A stretch of 64,000 nt of DNA from Ostreococcus mediterraneus (GCA_012295225.1 WMKK01000009.1:641909-705908); one strand, 5' to 3'; positions 40,013 to 49,625 are shown, counted from the stretch's first letter. The notes: a model not told the origin generated them from the sequence alone. A program made the numbers and translations.

Positions 40013-40317
40013 CGCGCGCGAAGCCGATGTACGGCGATGCGTGCGTGCGATCGTCCGTGCGGTCACGCGTGCGTGTGCGCGCGCGACGCGCGGTGCATGT
40101 CGCCGTGTGCCGACAATCGCACGTGAGCACGGCGAACACCGCACACGGCGCCGCGCGCGCGACGTCGTTCGAGCGCCGACGCGCGCCGTGCGGTGCGACT
40201 AAGTGCGTCGAGTCATTCGCGCGCGCGCACCGAGCGCGGCGGCGAGCGGTGTCGCGAGAACGACGCGGCGATTGGATTTGGTTTTGGATTAATCACCGCG
40301 CGTCAATCGATCGAACG

Positions 40318-41901
40318 ATGGATTATCGCCGCGATGACGACGTCTTACGCGCTCGCGCGCGGCGCTGGGCGCACGCACTGCTTGGGACGGAGTCTCCACG
40401 CGCGCGCGCGACGCGGAGGATGACGTATGAGCGCGCGAGAGCGGATGTGAGTGGTGAACGCGCGTCGTGGTCGAGCGACCGACGCGAACTCGCGCGCGCC
40501 GTGAGCATGGATGTTGAGCGCTTGCCGGTGATTGAGGGCGATGGGCGCGGGCGAGATGTGGAGAGTATCGATGCGTTGATGCGCGTGTTGATTGTGCACG
40601 GGGAGAAGAGCGCGCGACGCGGGTATAGACAGGGCATGCACGAGGTGGCGGCGATGGTGTTTGACGTCGCGAGAGACGGACGCGGAGGACGCGCTTCGAC
40701 ATCGTCGTCGTCGCCCACGGTGGGGTTTACTGAAGAAGAAATCGAGAGCGCGACGGAGGATGACGTGTCTTTTCTCGAGCACGACGCGTATGGGATGTTT
40801 GAGGCGTTCATGGGGGATGTAGAGGGTGGCGTTTCGGACTCGTCGGGCGACGGGAAGCGTTTGCGGTTGGCGACGTATTACGAAGATGCGTCCACACCTT
40901 CGTCGCCAATTAACGCTGCATTTAGACGCATAGAAAAGGCATTGGTGTATATCGATGCTGTACTGGCGCAGAAGCTCGCGGCGCTTGAGGTGGAGCCGCA
41001 ATTGTACTTGCTTCGTTGGCTTCGCTTGGGATTTGGTCGGGAATTTCACCACGAAGACGTGATGATTTTGTGGGACGCATTCATGGATGCCATCGCCAAC
41101 GGCACGCGCGGGGGCGCCGAAGACTTTTCGTCGCGTGATGTTTATGAAGGCGTGGCGGTGAGCGTGTTGCTGTCGATGCGGGACGATATTCTCTCCATGG
41201 ATGACTTTGGTTCGGTGATGAGTCGGTTACAGCGCGTGCCGCCCGGGATTCAAGTGAGACATTTAATCGCACGTGCGAAAGCCATGGCGGCAACTTCGTT
41301 GCTAGATACGACGAACGATAGTCTTGCGACATCAGTAGCGATATCGGCAGCGCGAGGGAAAGACCGACTCGTCGTACCAAGATTGCGAAGCAAAAGTCGC
41401 GGCGACGCTGAAGCTCCCACCGAGTCAAGCGTCGATGATGAAGACAAAAAACGCGCCGTCAAGGATACTTGGGCGTCAGAACCTCTTACGCCGGCGATCG
41501 AAAAGAACGTAAGTGCAGCGCCAGGTCCGTCTACTTTGCCGCCGTTTGTGGATGGTTTCGCGAAAGTTACGCTCACGGTTCCTCGCCCGGTGTCGGCGAT
41601 GACGAAATCCAACGACACCGAAGACGTGGATCCATTCACTACATCCATGTTTGCCGCCCCAAAGAAAACGGCCGGGCAACTTTTGCGCGATACATCACTC
41701 AAGATAGATGCAGCTTTAGCGGCAAAATCTCGAGAATCCTCCCCAGACGCTGCCGCTCGCGCTCGCACCGACGCTATTCGTCATTTGACGCTTGCGTTGG
41801 CGTCGCTCAAGCGCGCGAGCACTCTCGGCGATGCCAGCGCCCTCGATGCTGCGGTTCAAACTCAAGCCGTGCTTGATACGTGTGAGTCTCTTAGTCAATA
41901 G
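40318..41901 (+). CDS. TBC-domain Rab GTPase-activating protein (TBC1D5-like)
   Basis: A 527-residue protein starting MDYRRDDD at 40318. A TBC domain spans about residues 60-290: SARRGYRQGMHEVAAMVF carries the glutamine-finger YRQGMHE motif, and DAVLAQKLAALEVEPQLYLLRWLRL and DVMILWDAFM follow in the expected order; the catalytic Arg expected earlier is obscured because the N-terminal part is divergent. A roughly 60-residue Ser/Asp-rich insert splits the domain, as in TBC1D5. The C-terminal ~200 residues are disordered with helical tail repeats. The frame upstream is antisense to TOP3A. Confidence 0.85.
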   Translation: MDYRRDDDVLRARARRWAHALLGTESPRARATRRMTYERARADVSGERASWSSDRRELARAVSMDVERLPVIEGDGRGRDVESIDALMRVLIVHGEKSARRGYRQGMHEVAAMVFDVARDGRGGRASTSSSSPTVGFTEEEIESATEDDVSFLEHDAYGMFEAFMGDVEGGVSDSSGDGKRLRLATYYEDASTPSSPINAAFRRIEKALVYIDAVLAQKLAALEVEPQLYLLRWLRLGFGREFHHEDVMILWDAFMDAIANGTRGGAEDFSSRDVYEGVAVSVLLSMRDDILSMDDFGSVMSRLQRVPPGIQVRHLIARAKAMAATSLLDTTNDSLATSVAISAARGKDRLVVPRLRSKSRGDAEAPTESSVDDEDKKRAVKDTWASEPLTPAIEKNVSAAPGPSTLPPFVDGFAKVTLTVPRPVSAMTKSNDTEDVDPFTTSMFAAPKKTAGQLLRDTSLKIDAALAAKSRESSPDAAARARTDAIRHLTLALASLKRASTLGDASALDAAVQTQAVLDTCESLSQ

Positions 41902-42031
41902 CCGCCTTTCGATTCAACGCACGTATCCAACGACGTATAAACAAACAGCGCCCTCGCGCTCGCGCGCTCTCTGTAGAAGGAAAAAGCACTTTTTCTCAAC
42001 CACCTTCTTTAGAACTCGCCGCGCGCGGTCG

Positions 42032-43624
42032 ATGGGGAAGCGGCGTAAACCAGACGCCCAAACGCTGCTAGAAACGCGCGCGGATGCGGGTGCGATAGTC
42101 GGTGCGCTTTTGCGCTCGGCGTCGGCGAAGAGGAAGGGTTCAAGCATTAAAGCGCTCACGCTCGCCGCCTCGGTCAAGCATAAGAAGGCCACGCATGCGG
42201 TGGTGATGGAGACCATCAAGCACGTGCGGGCGATGAAGTCCTTGTTTCGCAGTATCGGTGGAGATTTAGCGGCCGTCATGGGCGCTGACGAAGGCGCGGG
42301 AGGAGACGGCTTAACCGCAGCCGAGTGGCGCGCGAGAGGCGACGGCTTTGTGTACGCGTACGAGTTACTCTTCGGAGCGTCGCGGCAGCTCACGAATTGG
42401 CGAGGGCGTGATGGTGGAGATATTTTAACGCCTGAGCACGTCGACGCACTCACGCGGGCGCTCGAGAAGGCAATGTCTACGGCGAAGGTAACGACGGCGG
42501 CGGCTTTTGCGGAACGCTTTTCACCAGACAACGGTGGGACGGTACGATATTCGCGAACGGCGCGCGTGAATACATTGAGGATTTCGGTAAACGATGCGTT
42601 GGATGCGTTTCGTGAGGAGGGCTACGAATGCGCGGTGGATGGGTTGATTGATACGTTACTCGTGTTCCCGGCTGGTACGGATTTACACGCGCACGCGTTG
42701 GTCAAGGATGGACGCGTCGTGCTTCAAGGGCGTGCGAGTTGTCTACCCGCTGCTGCGTTAAACCCCGAAAAGGGATGGGCGTGTATCGACGGTTGTGCTG
42801 CGCCTGGAAATAAGACGACGCAACTGGCGGCGATGGTTGGCAAAGAAGGAGGCGTGTACGCGTTCGATGCTGACGCACAGCGGCTCAAGCGTCTCAAAGA
42901 AAACGCTAGGACGACTGGGAGTGATGGCATCATTCGCGCCAAGTGCCAAGACTTTCTTACTGTTGATCCTGAGGCAGAGACGTACGCGAGCGTGCGCGCG
43001 CTTCTCCTCGACCCGTCGTGTTCGGGATCGGGAACTGAAGTAAACCGCGGCGACATCATGTTGCGCCACGCGCTCGGCGATACCGGCGACGGCGACGACG
43101 ATGATGATGATTTAGACGATGAACGAATCGATAAGTTGGCGGCGTTTCAAAAGTCAGCGGTGAGGCACGCGTTTGGATTTCCGGAAGTCGAGCGCATATC
43201 ATATAGTACGTGCAGCGTTCACACCAAGGAGAACGAAGAAGTCGTCCGTGATGTGATGGACGCTGCAAAGAGACATGGTTTTCGCCTCGCGCACGCCCTC
43301 CCAAAATGGCACCGTCGCGGAATCCCTATCGATGGGCTATCACATACCGAAGCGAAATGCTTGATTCGCGCGGATCCGATAGATGATGACATGGAGGGAT
43401 TTTTCGTAGCCATTTTTGAGCGAGACGTCGAGCGCACGAAGAGCAAGGGCGTGGGATTAAAACCAGCTAACCCGAACAAGGCGGCGACGGCGACGGCCAA
43501 CACCAAGAAGCGACACGCGAAAGATATGGATGCCGTCCGACCGACGTATACGCCGCCGACATCGTCGAATGCTGCGAAGAAGAAAAAGTCGAAATCATCC
43601 AAGCCGACGCCGTTGTTTCGTTGA
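42032..43624 (+). CDS. NSUN5: NSUN5-type rRNA cytosine-C5 methyltransferase
   Basis: Methylates a conserved cytosine of 25S/28S rRNA in the nucleolus (yeast Rcm1). A 530-residue protein. SAM-binding GCAAPGNKTTQLA at residue 254, motif IV DPSCSGSGTE with Cys330, motif VI SYSTCSVHTKENEEVV with Cys393; in the family one Cys attacks the base and the other helps release. The N-terminal region (VMETIKHVRAM) matches NSUN5 rather than NSUN2 or NOP2. Residues 350-366 are a run of Asp; the C-terminus is Lys-rich and likely nucleolar-targeting. The upstream frame from 41792 is antisense-like filler. Confidence 0.94.
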   Translation: MGKRRKPDAQTLLETRADAGAIVGALLRSASAKRKGSSIKALTLAASVKHKKATHAVVMETIKHVRAMKSLFRSIGGDLAAVMGADEGAGGDGLTAAEWRARGDGFVYAYELLFGASRQLTNWRGRDGGDILTPEHVDALTRALEKAMSTAKVTTAAAFAERFSPDNGGTVRYSRTARVNTLRISVNDALDAFREEGYECAVDGLIDTLLVFPAGTDLHAHALVKDGRVVLQGRASCLPAAALNPEKGWACIDGCAAPGNKTTQLAAMVGKEGGVYAFDADAQRLKRLKENARTTGSDGIIRAKCQDFLTVDPEAETYASVRALLLDPSCSGSGTEVNRGDIMLRHALGDTGDGDDDDDDLDDERIDKLAAFQKSAVRHAFGFPEVERISYSTCSVHTKENEEVVRDVMDAAKRHGFRLAHALPKWHRRGIPIDGLSHTEAKCLIRADPIDDDMEGFFVAIFERDVERTKSKGVGLKPANPNKAATATANTKKRHAKDMDAVRPTYTPPTSSNAAKKKKSKSSKPTPLFR

Positions 43625-43720
43625 TGAATGCTTCGCGGCGGCGTAGGTGAGCAAAGTTTCCCAATAGCTTAGACAGAGAATGAATGAATAGCAATATAAG
43701 TAGTGCGATCTAGCGACGTT

Positions 43721-44506
43721 TTACGCGGTATCTTCTTCCCAAGTCAACGCCTCCTTGACGTACTTGACGCCCAACGCGACGGATGTGAGCGCGATGGGCG
43801 CCGCGCCGACTTGCCACGACATATCCGGCGCGTACGCCACCCCACGAGACATCAACGCCGCCGCCAAAGGAATAGAGCACACCGCAAGCAATTCACCGTT
43901 CACCACTTTGGTGATTCTGTTCGCGAGCTTCTCCGACATTGGTTCAACATCACCCTTGGCTTTCGCCGCCGCGCGTTGAATAATCTTAATCGTCGGAAAC
44001 AAAGACGAAGACCCCATGACGGTGAACAACCACATCTTCACCCAGAAAATCGGCTCGTGCGAGTAAAACTCCCACCCCTTACCGTACTCCGTCGCGCGCA
44101 AATACCCAGTGTACAACACCAAGATACCGGCGATGCCGTACACGCTGTCGGCGATGACCAAACGCGTCTCCTCCGCCTCCGTCATGTTCGCCTTCACCGT
44201 CCACTTCTCCGTCGTGAGCGCGCCGACGACGAGCACCAAACCGAGATAGTGTCCATACGCCGCGAACGCGCTCGCGACTTGGTCCACCGCGGCGTGCGCA
44301 TCCGCCGCGTACGCCGTGGCGATCGCCGCAGGCGCGCTCAACGTGAGCGTCTTCAACACATCGGCATCCTTGTGCGCCGCACCGGCGACGACCGCGGTGC
44401 GCGTCGCGCGCGCGGGCGACGCCACCGGCGCTGCGCATCGTCGCGCGGCGCAAGGCGCGCGCGCGGCGGGTCGGATGGCGAGGGTGGACGCGTTGAGCGT
44501 GTACAT
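43721..44506 (-). CDS. DUF2214 plastid membrane protein
   Basis: A 261-residue protein. The first ~45 residues (MYTLNASTLAIRPAARAP...) look like a plastid transit peptide. Then about four hydrophobic segments: GHYLGLVLVVGALTTEKW, ADSVYGIAGILVLYTGYLR, HEPIFWVKMWLFTVMGSSS and a C-terminal pair. The motifs around GKGWEFYSHEPIFWVKM are those of DUF2214, a cyanobacterial/plastid family without an assigned activity. An upstream in-frame extension to 44938 overlaps the divergent hydrolase and is not believed. Confidence 0.82.
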   Translation of the reverse strand: MYTLNASTLAIRPAARAPCAARRCAAPVASPARATRTAVVAGAAHKDADVLKTLTLSAPAAIATAYAADAHAAVDQVASAFAAYGHYLGLVLVVGALTTEKWTVKANMTEAEETRLVIADSVYGIAGILVLYTGYLRATEYGKGWEFYSHEPIFWVKMWLFTVMGSSSLFPTIKIIQRAAAKAKGDVEPMSEKLANRITKVVNGELLAVCSIPLAAALMSRGVAYAPDMSWQVGAAPIALTSVALGVKYVKEALTWEEDTA

Positions 44507-44735
44507 AATTACGGCTGACAGTCGCGCGTCGCAGAGTGACGATGACGTCAGTCGCATGCGCGCGGTCGGTGCGACGGCGATTCGTGCGCGCGCGCGCGGT
44601 CGAGCGGTTGGGACGACCGCGGCGGGGCGGGGCGCGCGCGAGCTGCGCGCACGGACGCGCGGCGGCGGGGCGGGGCGCGGGCGCGAGTGGATAAGGCGCG
44701 ACGACGAGGCGACGCGAAAAAGTGCACGCGCGGCG

Positions 44736-45644
44736 ATGCAGACGTGGGGCGATGTCGTGGCGGATATGGACGACGGCGACGCACGCACGGGGTACGCGAT
44801 AGATGTTGGTGGTTCGACGGAGGCGCGGTGTGTGCGCGCGGTGGTGGTCGTGCCTGGGCTCACGGATGGGCCGGAGAGCTTGGCGTACGTTGCGGCGACG
44901 AGCGCGTTGGCTGAGGCGTGTCGCGCGCGCGGCGTCAAGCTCGTAAGATTCGAATTGACATCGTCGTATGAGAGATATGGAACGGTTGACTTGGATTCCG
45001 ACGCGGAAGAGATAACCCTGATTGTGCGCGCGGTGGCGGAGAAGTTTGGTGTGGAAAAGTTTACGCTGCTCGGCCACTCGACGGGATGTCAAAGCATTTG
45101 TCACCTTATGCGCACGACGAAGGACGCGGGGTTGATTGATAAGATCGAACGTATCGTGTTGCAGGCTGGTGTGAGTGACCGAGATTGGTATGACCACGAC
45201 AATGGCGTTGAGGTTATGCGCGAAGCTGTGCAATTGGCGGAGAGCATGGCTTCGCCGACGGATTTGATGCCGAGCGACACGCCCGGGACGTATGGCGTAC
45301 CAACTACAGCGCGCCGCTTCATGTCTCTCGCGGGGCGAAATGGTGATGATGATTGGTTTAGCCTCGATATATTCGATGGCTCTTCATCCAGCGATGCAGT
45401 GGCGATGAATAATAAGATTGCGACATTGACGACGTGCGCGAACGTCGACGTTCGGCTCGTCGTCTCTACGCAGGATGAGTACGTCCCTTACGATGACAAC
45501 ACAATCAGAGCACATAACGAGCGCATTCGAGCGGCGTTCGATGCGGTGGCTAAGAGTGCTGCCACTCATTACGTCGCGGCGAATCACGATTTGAGCGACA
45601 TGAAAGATGACGACGTCGCCGGCGTCGTCGATTTCATCCTCTAG
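44736..45644 (+). CDS. Alpha/beta hydrolase, DUF1749 (UPF0613) type
   Basis: A 302-residue alpha/beta-hydrolase-fold protein. Nucleophile elbow LLGHSTGCQS with Ser115; probable acid in VVSTQDEYVPY; His in YVAANHDLSD near the C-terminus. The FELTSSYERYGTVDLDSDAE and LQAGVSDR segments match DUF1749, fungal and algal proteins of unknown substrate. The start is chosen at 44736, after a CG-rich unconserved stretch. Divergent from the DUF2214 gene (229 bp apart). Confidence 0.87.
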   Translation: MQTWGDVVADMDDGDARTGYAIDVGGSTEARCVRAVVVVPGLTDGPESLAYVAATSALAEACRARGVKLVRFELTSSYERYGTVDLDSDAEEITLIVRAVAEKFGVEKFTLLGHSTGCQSICHLMRTTKDAGLIDKIERIVLQAGVSDRDWYDHDNGVEVMREAVQLAESMASPTDLMPSDTPGTYGVPTTARRFMSLAGRNGDDDWFSLDIFDGSSSSDAVAMNNKIATLTTCANVDVRLVVSTQDEYVPYDDNTIRAHNERIRAAFDAVAKSAATHYVAANHDLSDMKDDDVAGVVDFIL

Positions 45645-45708
45645 TAAATTTAGTGCAGTGTAAAATACATGGCTACAGAATCGTTGTACATTGTATCATA
45701 TCATATCA

Positions 45709-46572
45709 TCAAAGCTTCTTCTTTCTCGCCACAGGCGCTTTGCGTTTCGCTTTGGCGTCTGAGGGCAACCCCATGGCGAACAAATCATCGGCTTCTTCAT
45801 CCGCGCGCGCGTCGTTCTTCATGCGCTCGCGTTCGTCATCCGTCATCAGTCGTTCGTGTTCGTACACAGACGCATACGCCTCTGCGGGTGCTCGCCGCGC
45901 AGACGTCGTCGTCGCCCCCGCCACGCGTTGTTTCTTAAACGTTTTGAAGTTCACACCTCGCAAAGTCGACGACGGAGTCCTCGTCGTCGCCTCGCCCGCG
46001 CCCGCGTCTCGAACGACCAACTCGCCGTACACCAACTCCGCCTCTCCCATCGTCGGCTCTCGCGTTTTTCGTTTCAACCGCGCCTGCGTGAGCTCGCCCA
46101 TATCATCCACAATCACACGTCGCACCGCACCATCATACGCATCCGGCTCCGTCGCGCTCCCTTCATCATCCGTCGACGCCTCCGCGTCGTCGCCCGACGT
46201 CGCCGTCGCGCGCACGCGCGTCGCCCCTTTCCCCAGCACCACCTCGCGCCCCGCGCATACATCCACCTCCGCCTCCGACGACACCCCCTCGAGCACGCGC
46301 ACCCACGCCCCAGCCTTGGCCTCCACGCGCGTCGCCGCATCCACGACGACGCGCGTGCCGTGCGTCGACCCGAGATCGCGCACCTCCAACGCCCCGGCGC
46401 GCGCGTCGACGCGAAACTCCGCGTGCCGTCTCGACACCGTCGCGTCGCCGTCCCCGACGCACAGCTCGCACGCCGTGTGACGACCGACGGTGACGACCGC
46501 GCGCGATGCCCCGACGGTAACCACGCGCCCGTTCCACGACAGCGCGTACGACGACGACATCATCATCATCAC
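45709..46572 (-). CDS. NBS1: Nibrin (NBS1)-like protein, short form without BRCT
   Basis: A 287-residue protein. N-terminal FHA domain at about residues 19-118: VTVGRHTACELCVG, TVSRRHAEF and LGSTHGTRVV (phosphothreonine-binding pattern). The C-terminal half matches the tail of NBS1 in order: ELVYGELVVRDAG (179-191, cf. the TEFRSLV region), GVNFKTFKK (206-214, the MRE11-binding NFKxFxK motif) and EEADDLFAM (259-267, the ATM-binding acidic motif), then a basic KRKAPVARKKK nuclear signal. The tandem BRCT domains normally placed after FHA are missing. NBS1 bridges MRE11-RAD50 and ATM at DNA breaks. Five Met codons open the ORF, so the start is uncertain by four residues. Confidence 0.78.
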   Translation of the reverse strand: MMMMMSSSYALSWNGRVVTVGASRAVVTVGRHTACELCVGDGDATVSRRHAEFRVDARAGALEVRDLGSTHGTRVVVDAATRVEAKAGAWVRVLEGVSSEAEVDVCAGREVVLGKGATRVRATATSGDDAEASTDDEGSATEPDAYDGAVRRVIVDDMGELTQARLKRKTREPTMGEAELVYGELVVRDAGAGEATTRTPSSTLRGVNFKTFKKQRVAGATTTSARRAPAEAYASVYEHERLMTDDERERMKNDARADEEADDLFAMGLPSDAKAKRKAPVARKKKL

Positions 46573-46628
46573 TCGCAGTCGTCGAGCACTGACGCGCGAA
46601 CGACCGCGTCGTCATCCATCCATCTGCA

Positions 46629-47144
46629 TCACTCGCCCCGAACGATGTGAGCGCCGCCGAAGAGCGCGTTGAACAACTCCTGAACCTCGCCGACGAACCG
46701 CCCGCGCGTTCGGCGCGTCGCGCGCGCATCCATGCGCCCACCGCTCGCGAGCGCCTCCACGTCGTCGTCGTCCAACGCCCCGGCGCGCGGACTGGTGTTA
46801 ATCATGTCCGCGTACGCCGCGAGCGCCTGCTCGTCGGGCGATAGCCCGACGCCGGCGCCAGGGGAGTACCCTCGAGATTCGCTTTCGTGCGCCGCGCGCA
46901 TGGCCACGCGGAGCGCGTCGGCGTCGTCGTCGTCGTCGTCGTCGTCGATGGCGATGGCGATGTCGATGGGCGTCTCGGACGATGCGACGCGCGCGCGCGC
47001 CCGTCGTCGATTCGCGCGATTGACGCATCGAGCGCGGTGGAGACCATCGGCGTCGGCGTCGATCGTGTGCGTGCGTCGCGTTCGACGCCTCAATCGCGCG
47101 CGCTCGACGACGGCGGCGGTGGCGGCGGCGGCGCGCGTCGGCAT
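46629..47144 (-). CDS. Hypothetical protein next to NBS1
   Basis: A 171-residue ORF from the Met at 47144; an earlier Met at 47201 adds a Thr-rich run made by a repeat. Residues 1-65 are Ala/Arg-rich, then an Asp run (repeat-encoded). The C-terminal ~75 residues (GLSPDEQALAAYADMINTSP, LDDDDVEALASGGRM, FVGEVQELFNALFGGAHIV) look structured and amphipathic. It ends 56 bp before the NBS1 start on the same strand. No family recognised. Start and reality both uncertain. Confidence 0.45.
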   Translation of the reverse strand: MPTRAAAATAAVVERARLRRRTRRTHTIDADADGLHRARCVNRANRRRARARVASSETPIDIAIAIDDDDDDDDADALRVAMRAAHESESRGYSPGAGVGLSPDEQALAAYADMINTSPRAGALDDDDVEALASGGRMDARATRRTRGRFVGEVQELFNALFGGAHIVRGE

Positions 47145-47208
47145 CGATGTCGTGGTGAACTGTGGCGTCATCGTCATCGTCGTCGTCGTCGTCGTCGTCA
47201 CTCGCGGT
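46921..47208. repeat. Trinucleotide-rich block (CGT/GTC runs)
   Basis: Two clusters of CGT/GTC microsatellite (near 46922-46948 and 47172-47203) encoding Asp or Thr runs on the minus strand. Such GAC/GTC repeats recur across the window, for example near 936-953, 13155-13180 and 33201-33225, mostly inside coding regions. Confidence 0.75.
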
Positions 47209-47224
47209 CGCGGTCGCGTCGACG

Positions 47225-47776
47225 ATGCGGTCGGGATCGGACGCGGACGACGACGATGGGGCGGCGAGTGATCCGGGCGTCGCGCCCTCGCGCGATGCTC
47301 GTCGACGGCGGCGCGTCGGCGGCGGTGGTGGCGGCGGCGGTGCGTCGACGTCGAGGATGACGATGACGACGATGACGTCGCGTCGCGCGCCTCGCGCGGA
47401 GCGCATCGCTAGCGTCGTCGGGCGTCGGCAACGCCGCGCGCGCGAGGAGTTTGCGACGTGGACGCCCGCGGGGAAGGATGGGCGTCGACGGGGGCATCGC
47501 GCGTGCGCGTCGGATGACGAAGAGGACAAGGCGGAGGCGGCTCGGACGCCGCTGGGGGCATACGCGACGTCGAACGCGACGGACGCGGGGCGGAAGTTTG
47601 CGCTGGAGCATAGATTGAGCGCGATGCGGGCGTTGCCGAAGACGTCGAGGTATGCCAAGGCGCAGGTGGATATGATCACAAAGGCGTTGGAGTTGCTCGA
47701 GCGCGGGAAGGTGCAAGTGCGAACGGTGGAGGAGGAGGATGAGTTGGCTGGTTTGCTCAAGGCGGTGAAGCTTTAA
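47225..47776 (+). CDS. Hypothetical protein with conserved-looking helical C-terminus
   Basis: 183 residues if started at 47225; starting at the Met at 47357 gives 139. The first ~55 residues are Arg/Gly/Asp low-complexity. The C-terminal ~65 residues (RKFALEHRLSAMRALPKTSR, YAKAQVDMITKALELLERG, VEEEDELAGLLKAVKL) form clear amphipathic helices ending in an acidic-hydrophobic motif. Similar short helical tails occur in unnamed plant proteins, but I cannot name this one. Confidence 0.6.
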   Translation: MRSGSDADDDDGAASDPGVAPSRDARRRRRVGGGGGGGGASTSRMTMTTMTSRRAPRAERIASVVGRRQRRAREEFATWTPAGKDGRRRGHRACASDDEEDKAEAARTPLGAYATSNATDAGRKFALEHRLSAMRALPKTSRYAKAQVDMITKALELLERGKVQVRTVEEEDELAGLLKAVKL

Positions 47777-47932
47777 AACAAGTTGTAGTAGATAATTTTC
47801 TAGATGTTGCGCTAGTGAGTGCTCGTGCGTTTTATTACCGCGCGCGCGTATATATGTTTGCGTGTGTGTGTTGGATTACAATGGCTGTCAGAAAGTGGGC
47901 GCGTCTACACGTGTTCTGTTCTGTCCACATTT

Positions 47933-49465
47933 TTACGCGCCGCCGACGTCGTAAATTCTAGCCGCATCTGTCAAGATGCGTTTCTTACGGATGCGATACG
48001 CAATTGCGGTGCGCATATTTCCTTCTGTTGCGTTTTTGAGCTGTTCGTAATCTTCCTCTAACGTCGTCGGACAATCCTTGAGGCGAGAAAGAACCGCGGC
48101 GCGAATCGCTTGCGCCGCGCGCTTTTCAGGCGCGCCCCCGCCGAGCTTGAATCCTTCAACACCATTCGCGGCCGCGAACTCTTCGGGGGTGGCTAATACC
48201 GCACGCAAAGCCCAAAGTAACTTATCTTCGGCATTACCGTCAGAGATGAAGTTGCCATTCCATAAAGCCTCATCGAGCACCGGGTGCGTACGCTTGAGGT
48301 TGGCCAGTCTAGAAGAGTCGGCGCCGAGCGCCCGCTTCATGGCATCATGATTCGCCTGCAAATACGGTAGTAACCCCTCGAAACGGTAAATATCAGCAAC
48401 GTTCTCCGCGTCTACGAATCCATAACGCGTCACCAATTCGTCGTTGTTCAATACACCGTATGAAATGAACACCTCTGACCCCGCGGCGAAGTCTTGCGGC
48501 GCACGCAACACAAAAGCGCCTCCTGAAAACTCGAATTCCGTCTTCAACATCGTCTTGTGGTTCACCATGTCAATCAATGGCATCAATACATACGCCAACG
48601 CGCTATCACGCTCGTTGTTCTGCGCGCTATCGAACACAGTGAGCGCTAAAACGGCAAAGACCGCGAGCCATCGACCTTCGGCGCTTGGCGCCGTCAAAAA
48701 TGTCGCAAAAGCAGTGCCCACCGCGAGCGATCGCGGCAAAAGCTTGGCTTTCAGCTTTGCATCATCTACCAATCTTCCGCTAAATACTCGCGACCGAACG
48801 CAATCCAAAGCCCATACGATACGCTCGTCGCTCATCGTCGCTAAAGCGCTCGTCGTCGCCGCGTGACGTCTCACCAATCTAATCGCCTCCGCGTTCTCTC
48901 CAAGCTGATCTCCCTGCAGCTTTGCCGCCAACGTGTACTGCATTGCACGAACTTCGNTATCGCTATAAGAGCCAATCAAATTGAACACTTCAGGGAGTTG
49001 TGCGATGTAAGGCGCGAAAGCGCTCTCCGACCCGAGTGCGTACTCTCGAAGCAACACCAGCGCCACACGAAACGCCCACTTCTCCTCACCTACGGCGTCC
49101 CATAACGCATCTGATATAAACTCTGGGTGCGGGTTTGCCATGCCTTCGGTAACGACTAGGGCGCTGCGTCGAGGTAGACGCACGAGCTCGTCATTGGCTT
49201 TGATGTTCGCGCGCGCTACCACACCTCGAGCGGTTTCAGCGTCATCCTTCGCGCCGCCAACGTAGGCAATTTCAATAGCTTTGCCTTCGACGTCGTTTTC
49301 TTTGAGCCAAGACGTGAGACGGGTGTCGGCTGTTGACGCGCTGGCGCGTGGTGTCTCGCGCGACCCGCGCGAGAGGTTTAACAGCGACGCTCGAGTGGGG
49401 CGACGCACAGGCGTTCGTGCGAACGCTGGCGCGGCGCGCGACGTCGATGCAGATACGCCATACAT
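47933..49465 (-). CDS. Rubisco-LSMT-type SET-domain methyltransferase, plastid
   Basis: A 510-residue protein with a transit-like start (MYGVSASTSRAAPAFARTPVRRP). The SET pattern of the Rubisco large-subunit methyltransferase/SETD3 group is visible: RGVVARANIKANDELVRLP, a split SET with DMVNHK (NH motif) and EVFISYGVLNNDELVTRYGFV, then the Rubs-subs-binding C-terminal part. Target could be Rubisco, aldolase or another plastid protein; the sequence alone does not say. One base (48957) is unread (n), leaving residue 170 as Asn, Thr, Ile or Ser. Confidence 0.88.
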   Translation of the reverse strand: MYGVSASTSRAAPAFARTPVRRPTRASLLNLSRGSRETPRASASTADTRLTSWLKENDVEGKAIEIAYVGGAKDDAETARGVVARANIKANDELVRLPRRSALVVTEGMANPHPEFISDALWDAVGEEKWAFRVALVLLREYALGSESAFAPYIAQLPEVFNLIGSYSDXEVRAMQYTLAAKLQGDQLGENAEAIRLVRRHAATTSALATMSDERIVWALDCVRSRVFSGRLVDDAKLKAKLLPRSLAVGTAFATFLTAPSAEGRWLAVFAVLALTVFDSAQNNERDSALAYVLMPLIDMVNHKTMLKTEFEFSGGAFVLRAPQDFAAGSEVFISYGVLNNDELVTRYGFVDAENVADIYRFEGLLPYLQANHDAMKRALGADSSRLANLKRTHPVLDEALWNGNFISDGNAEDKLLWALRAVLATPEEFAAANGVEGFKLGGGAPEKRAAQAIRAAVLSRLKDCPTTLEEDYEQLKNATEGNMRTAIAYRIRKKRILTDAARIYDVGGA

Positions 49466-49625
49466 TATTACTGTGTTACAATCGCGTGGTTGTCCACGTC
49501 ACGCGCGCGACGCGCGGATGTGTGAGGATAGCGTCGGCTTTGAGACGTGCTGCTGCGCTGTCGGCGAGGCGGACATATAGTAATACAAGGCGCGGAATCA
49601 TGATACGCCAAAACAGAGTAAGACA

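Noticed and set aside
44079-45233. 384-codon minus-strand ORF spanning the DUF2214/hydrolase divergence
   Set aside because: It crosses two well-supported genes in the wrong frame and is Arg/His-rich.
46798-47760. 320-codon minus-strand ORF over the repeat block
   Set aside because: It runs over two other candidate genes and most of it is repeat-driven Arg/Asp/Ser low complexity.
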